DNA of 64,000 nucleotides from Ulva prolifera (Eukaryota; Chlorophyta; Ulvophyceae; Ulvales; Ulvaceae): contig CM041199.1 of NCBI GenBank assembly GCA_023078555.1, positions 11,085,943 through 11,149,942 on the forward strand, read 5' to 3'. Both the position numbers and the translations under genes were made by a program. The notes beneath the pieces are model-generated. The model was given only the letters and a program-made list of their open reading frames with translations. It ran no database searches and was not told where the DNA came from. Positions 60,130 through 64,000 of the stretch are shown here, piece by piece (positions within the stretch are counted from its first letter, which is position 1; every line of letters starts with the position of its first letter).

Positions 60130-63100
60130 GGGGGTATGGGATGTCCATCATTCATTGCGTATTTTCTGCAGACACCATGGTGTGGTGTGGTGCAAAAGTG
60201 CACACTTTCCACCAACCCATGTGAATGGACTTGGTTGTAGCCACGCAACCCCCCGCGCAGCAAAAGGTACATCGTGATCAACATTCCAAGATGTTGGGGG
60301 GTATGGGATGTCCATCATTCATTGCGTATTTTCTGCAGACACCATGGAGTGGTGTGGTGCAAAAGTGCACACTTTTCACCAACCCATGTGAATGGACTTG
60401 GTTGTAGCCACGCAACCCCACGCGCATCAAAAGGTACGTCGCCATGAACATTCAAAGATGTTGGGGGGTATGGGATGTCCATCATTCATTGCGTATTTTC
60501 TGCAGACACCATGGAGTGGTGTGGTGCAAAAGTGCACACTTTCCACCAACCCATGTGAATGGACTTGGTTGTAGCCACGCAACCCCACGCGCATCAAAAG
60601 GTACGTCGCCATGAACATTCAAAGATGTTGGGGGGTATGGGATGTCCATCATTCATTGCGTATTTTCTGCAGACACCATGGAGTGGTGTGGTGCAAAAAT
60701 GCACACTTTCCACCAACCCATGTGAATGGACTTGGTTGTAGCCACGCAACCCCCCGCGCATCAAAAGGTACGTCGCCATGAACATTCCAAGATGTTGGGG
60801 GGTATGGGATGATTATCATTCATTGCATATTTGCTGCTGACTCCCAGGAGTGGCGTGGGGCAAAAGTGCACACTTTTCACCAACAATGTGAATGGACTTG
60901 GTTGTAGCCACGCAACCCCCCGCGCATGAAAAGGTACATCGCCATCAACATTCCAAGATGTTGGGGGGTATGGGATGTCCATCATTCATTGCGTATTTTC
61001 TGCAGACACCATGGAGTGGTGTGGTGCAACAGTGCACACTTTCCACCAACCCATGTGAATGGACTTGGTTGTAGCCACGCAACCCCCCGCGCATCAAAAG
61101 GTACGTCCCCATGAACATTCAAAGATGTCGGGGGGTATGGGATGTCCATCATCCATTGCGTATTTTCTGCAGACACCATGGAGTGGTGTGGTGCAAAAGT
61201 GCACACTTTCCACCAACCCATGTGAATGGACTTGGTTGTAGCCACGCAACCCCCCGCGCATCAAAAGGTACGTCCCCATGAACATTCAAAGATGTCGGGG
61301 GGTATGGTATGTCCATCATCCATTGCGTATTTTCTGCAGACACCATGGAGTGGTGTGGTGCAAAAATGCACACTTTCCACCAACCCATGTGAATGGACTT
61401 GGTTGTAGCCACGCAACCCCCCGCGCATCAAAAGGTACGTCGCCATGAACATTCCAAGATGTTGGGGGGTATGGGATGATTATCATTCATTGCATATTTG
61501 CTGCTGACTCCCAGGAGTGGCGTGGGGCAAAAGTGCACACTTTTCACCAACAATGTGAATGGACTTGGTTGTAGCCACGCAACCCCCCGCGCATGAAAAG
61601 GTACATCGCCATCAACATTCCAAGATGTTGGGGGGTATGGGATGTCCATCACTCATTGCGTATTTTCTGCAGACACCATGGAGTGGTGTGGTGCAAAAGT
61701 GGACACTTTCCACCAACCCATGTGAATGGACTTGGTTGTAGCCACGCAACCCCCCGCGCATCAAAAGGTACGTCCCCATGAACATTCAAAGATGTCGGGG
61801 GGTATGGGATGTCCATCATCCATTGCGTATTTTCTGCAGACACCATGGAGTGGTGTGGTGCAAAAGTGCACACTTTCCACCAACCCATGTGAATGGACTT
61901 GGTTGTAGCCACGCAACCCCCCGCGCATCAAAAGGTACGTCCCCATGAACATTCAAAGATGTCGGGGGGTATGGGATGTCCATCATCCATTGCGTATTTT
62001 CTGCAGACACCATGGAGTGGTGTGGTGCAAAAGTGCACACTTTCCACCAACCCATGTGAATGGACTTGGTTGTAGCCACGCAACCCCCCGCGCATGAAAA
62101 GGTACGTCGCCATGAACATTCCAAGATGTTGGGGGGTATGGGATGATTATCATTCATTGCATATTTGCTGCTGACTCCCAGGAGTGGCGTTGGGCAAAAG
62201 TGCACACTTTTCACCAACCATGTGAATGGACTTGGCTATAGACAAGCATACCCCCGCGCACCATAGGGAAGTTGCCAGAAACATCCTTTGATTCTGAAAG
62301 ATCTATGACGTCAAGTATGCATTGCACAGTTGTTGCTAACTCCCAGGAGTGGCGTGGAACAAAAGTGCACACCTTTCACCAACCATGTGAATGGACTCGG
62401 TTGTAGCCACGCAACCCCCCGCGCAGCAAATGGTACGTCGGCATCAACATTCCAAGATGTTGGGGGGTATGGGATGTCCATCATGCATTGCGTATTTTCT
62501 GCAGACACCATGGCGTGGTGTGGTGCAAAACTGCACACTTTCCACCAACCCATGTGAATGGACTTGGTTGTAGCCACGCAACCCCCCGCACATCAAAGGT
62601 ACGACGACATGAACATTCCAAGATGTTGGGAGGCATGGGATGTCCATCATTCATTGCGTATTTTCTGCAGACACCATGGAGTGGTGTAATGCAAAAGTGC
62701 ACACTTTCCACCAACCCATGTAAACTGACTTGGTTGCAGCCACGCAACCCCCCGCACATCAAAGGTACGACGACATGAACATTCCAAGATGTTGGGGGGC
62801 ATGGGATGTCCATCATTCATTGCGTATTTCCTGCAGACACCATGGAGTGGTGTGGTGCAAAAGTGCACACTTTCCACCAACCCATGTGAATGGACTTGGT
62901 TGTAGCCACGCAACCCCCTGCGCATCAAAAGGTACGTCCCCATGAACATTCAAAGATGTTGGGGGGTATGGGATGTCCATCATTCATTGCGTATTTTCTG
63001 CAGACACCATGGTGTGGTGTGGTGCAAAAGTGCACACTTTCCACCAACCCATGTGAATGGACTTGGTTGTAGCCACGCAACCCCCCGCGCAGCAAAAGGT

Positions 63101-64000
63101 ACATCGTGATCAACATTCCAAGATGTTGGGGGGTATGGGATGTCCATCATTCATTGCGTATTTTCTGCAGACACCATGGAGTGGTGTGGTGCAAAAGTGC
63201 ACACTTTCCATCAACCCATGTGAATGGACTTGGTTGTAGCCACGCAACCCCACGCGCATCAAAAGGTACGTCGCCATGAACATTCAAAGATGTTGGGGGG
63301 TATGGGATGTCCATCATTCATTGCGTATTTTCTGCAGACACCATGGAGTGGTGTGGTGCAAAAGTGCACACTTTCCACCAACCCATGTGAATGGACTTGG
63401 TTGTAGCCACGCAACCCCACGCGCATCAAAAGGTACGTCGCCATGAACATTCAAAGATGTTGGGGGGTATGGGATGTCCATCATTCATTGCGTATTTTCT
63501 GCAGACACCATGGAGTGGTGTGGTGCAAAAATGCACACTTTCCACCAACCCATGTGAATGGACTTGGTTGTAGCCACGCAACCCCCCGCGCATCAAAAGG
63601 TACGTCGCCATGAACATTCCAAGATGTTGGGGGGTATGGGATGATTATCATTCATTGCATATTTGCTGCTGACTCCCAGGAGTGGCGTGGGGCAAAAGTG
63701 CACACTTTTCACCAACAATGTGAATGGACTTGGTTGTAGCCACGCAACCCCCCGCGCATGAAAAGGTACATCGCCATCAACATTCCAAGATGTTGGGGGG
63801 TATGGGATGTCCATCATTCATTGCGTATTTTCTGCAGACACCATGGAGTGGTGTGGTGCAACAGTGCACACTTTCCACCAACCCATGTGAATGGACTTGG
63901 TTGTAGCCACGCAACCCCCCGCGCATCAAAAGGTACGTCCCCATGAACATTCAAAGATGTCGGGGGGTATGGGATGTCCATCATCCATTGCGTATTTTCT
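60130..64000 (+). repeat. 2,832-bp period at the window end
   Basis: About 60,130-61,168 matches about 62,962-64,000 at 2,832 bp (seventeen monomers) and runs off the window. The rare gtgcaacagtgc of 61,025 recurs at about 63,857, and caacaatgtg recurs at both. The intervening 62,236-62,961 contains the last C monomer, whose agatctatgacg differs from the usual agatctaggacg, and two D monomers. Confidence 0.85.
60761..62094 (+). repeat. 667-bp HOR, two copies (A-B-B2-B2)
   Basis: 60,761-61,427 and 61,428-62,094 have the same four-monomer order. Both contain caacaatgtgaatgg in the class A unit and gatgtcgggg in the B2 units. Private differences include gtgcaacagtgc at about 61,025, ggtatggtatg at about 61,303, catcactcattg at about 61,649 and aagtggacac at about 61,697. 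Confidence 0.86.

Larger units (their letters stand above)
56235..62235 (+). repeat. C-free, B-dominated zone of about 6 kb
   Basis: After the C monomer at 56,069 no ctatagac appears until 62,236. Elsewhere the largest gap is about 2.0 kb. The zone is mostly 167-bp B units with a caaccccacgcgcatc subtype and D-derived units, with class A appearing only near 60.8 and 61.45 kb and at the end. Repeat register is visible at 167, 667, 834 and 2,001 bp. Confidence 0.85.
1..64000 (+). repeat. Satellite DNA array, 166-167 bp monomer, head-to-tail, higher-order organised
   Basis: Every line of the window can be placed on one 165-167 bp unit. The same landmarks (gtgcacactt, gaatggacttgg, gccacgcaaccccccgcgc, ggtacgtcgccat, aacattccaagatg, attcattgc) recur at this spacing from the first base to the last, always in the same orientation. 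No non-satellite stretch longer than a few bases is present, and both ends lie inside a monomer. Groups of monomers are repeated as larger units with private variants in common, which defines higher-order repeats. Arrays like this are known from eukaryotic centromeres and heterochromatin. The monomer length is compatible with one nucleosome plus linker. Centromere function is inferred, not shown, and the satellite family and host are not recognised. Confidence 0.98.

Noticed and set aside
1-64000. CRISPR-like direct repeats
   Set aside because: The repeats are ~166 bp and contiguous. There are no short repeats separated by unique spacers and no associated genes.
1-64000. CENP-B box, tRNA, rRNA or other RNA gene motifs
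   Set aside because: No TTCG-containing CENP-B core was seen. The ~166-bp unit contains no cloverleaf or rRNA signature that I could recognise.
1-64000. Possibility that the repeat structure is an assembly artefact
   Set aside because: Copies carry distinct private variants and non-trivial indels (500-bp trio, 37/38-bp duplication, nine-C run), which argues for real structure. Exact copy numbers still depend on spanning reads.

Overview
The whole 64 kb is one uninterrupted head-to-tail satellite DNA array. I found no protein-coding gene, RNA gene, transposon or unique sequence. The repeat unit is 166-167 bp, so the window holds roughly 384 monomers, all in the same orientation, and it begins and ends inside the array. 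This indicates a nuclear eukaryotic chromosome, probably a centromeric, pericentromeric or heterochromatic block from a long-read assembly. A monomer close to nucleosome-plus-linker length fits a centromeric satellite, but the sequence alone does not prove that role. I do not recognise the family and cannot choose between plant and animal. One monomer counted by hand is 84/166 G+C (about 51%).

Four monomer classes can be told apart. A (166 bp) has gactcccaggagtggcg upstream of a shared box. B (167 bp) has ctgcagacaccatggagtgg there and one extra C in caacccatg. C (165 bp) is a divergent class whose variable part begins ctatagacaagcat and carries gaaagatctaggacgtc. D (166 bp) is a B derivative with ttgcagcc and cacatcaaagg. 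A box of about 58 bp (aggagtggcgtgg through gaatggacttgg) is nearly identical in A and C, while the other ~115 bp is only about 60-65% identical by my hand alignment. B and D keep about 40 bp of that box. C monomers (67 starts, two of them cut short by recombination) punctuate the array, and their spacing (331, 498, 664, 831, 995-998, 1165, 1495 bp and so on) is a barcode of the higher-order repeat (HOR) structure.

Layout: 1-2.2 kb is A/C rich. 2.2-8.8 kb holds two copies of a ~3.5 kb HOR that differ by a 500-bp three-monomer gain. 8.3-14.8 kb holds 2.8 copies of a 2,325-bp HOR. 14.5-15.5 kb holds a 500-bp duplication. 15.8-19.8 kb holds two copies of a 2,033-bp HOR, overlapped by a 1,497-bp duplication to 21.8 kb. 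22.5-24.3 kb has a 999-bp duplication. 24.6-43.4 kb is a mosaic of 331/664/831/995/1,996-bp duplications. 44.1-52.2 kb holds a 3,491-bp HOR built from 1,495- and 998-bp parts. 52.2-57.3 kb has overlapping 1,162/1,164/2,993-bp duplications. 56.2-62.2 kb is almost pure B and lacks C. 60.1-64 kb has 667- and 2,832-bp duplications.

The many short open frames, up to 226 codons, are the satellite read in different phases and are not genes. The notable features are the modular monomer (conserved box with two small dyads against a fast-diverging remainder), recurrent A/B/C chimeras that record unequal exchange, and a nested HOR history that can be read directly from shared private variants.
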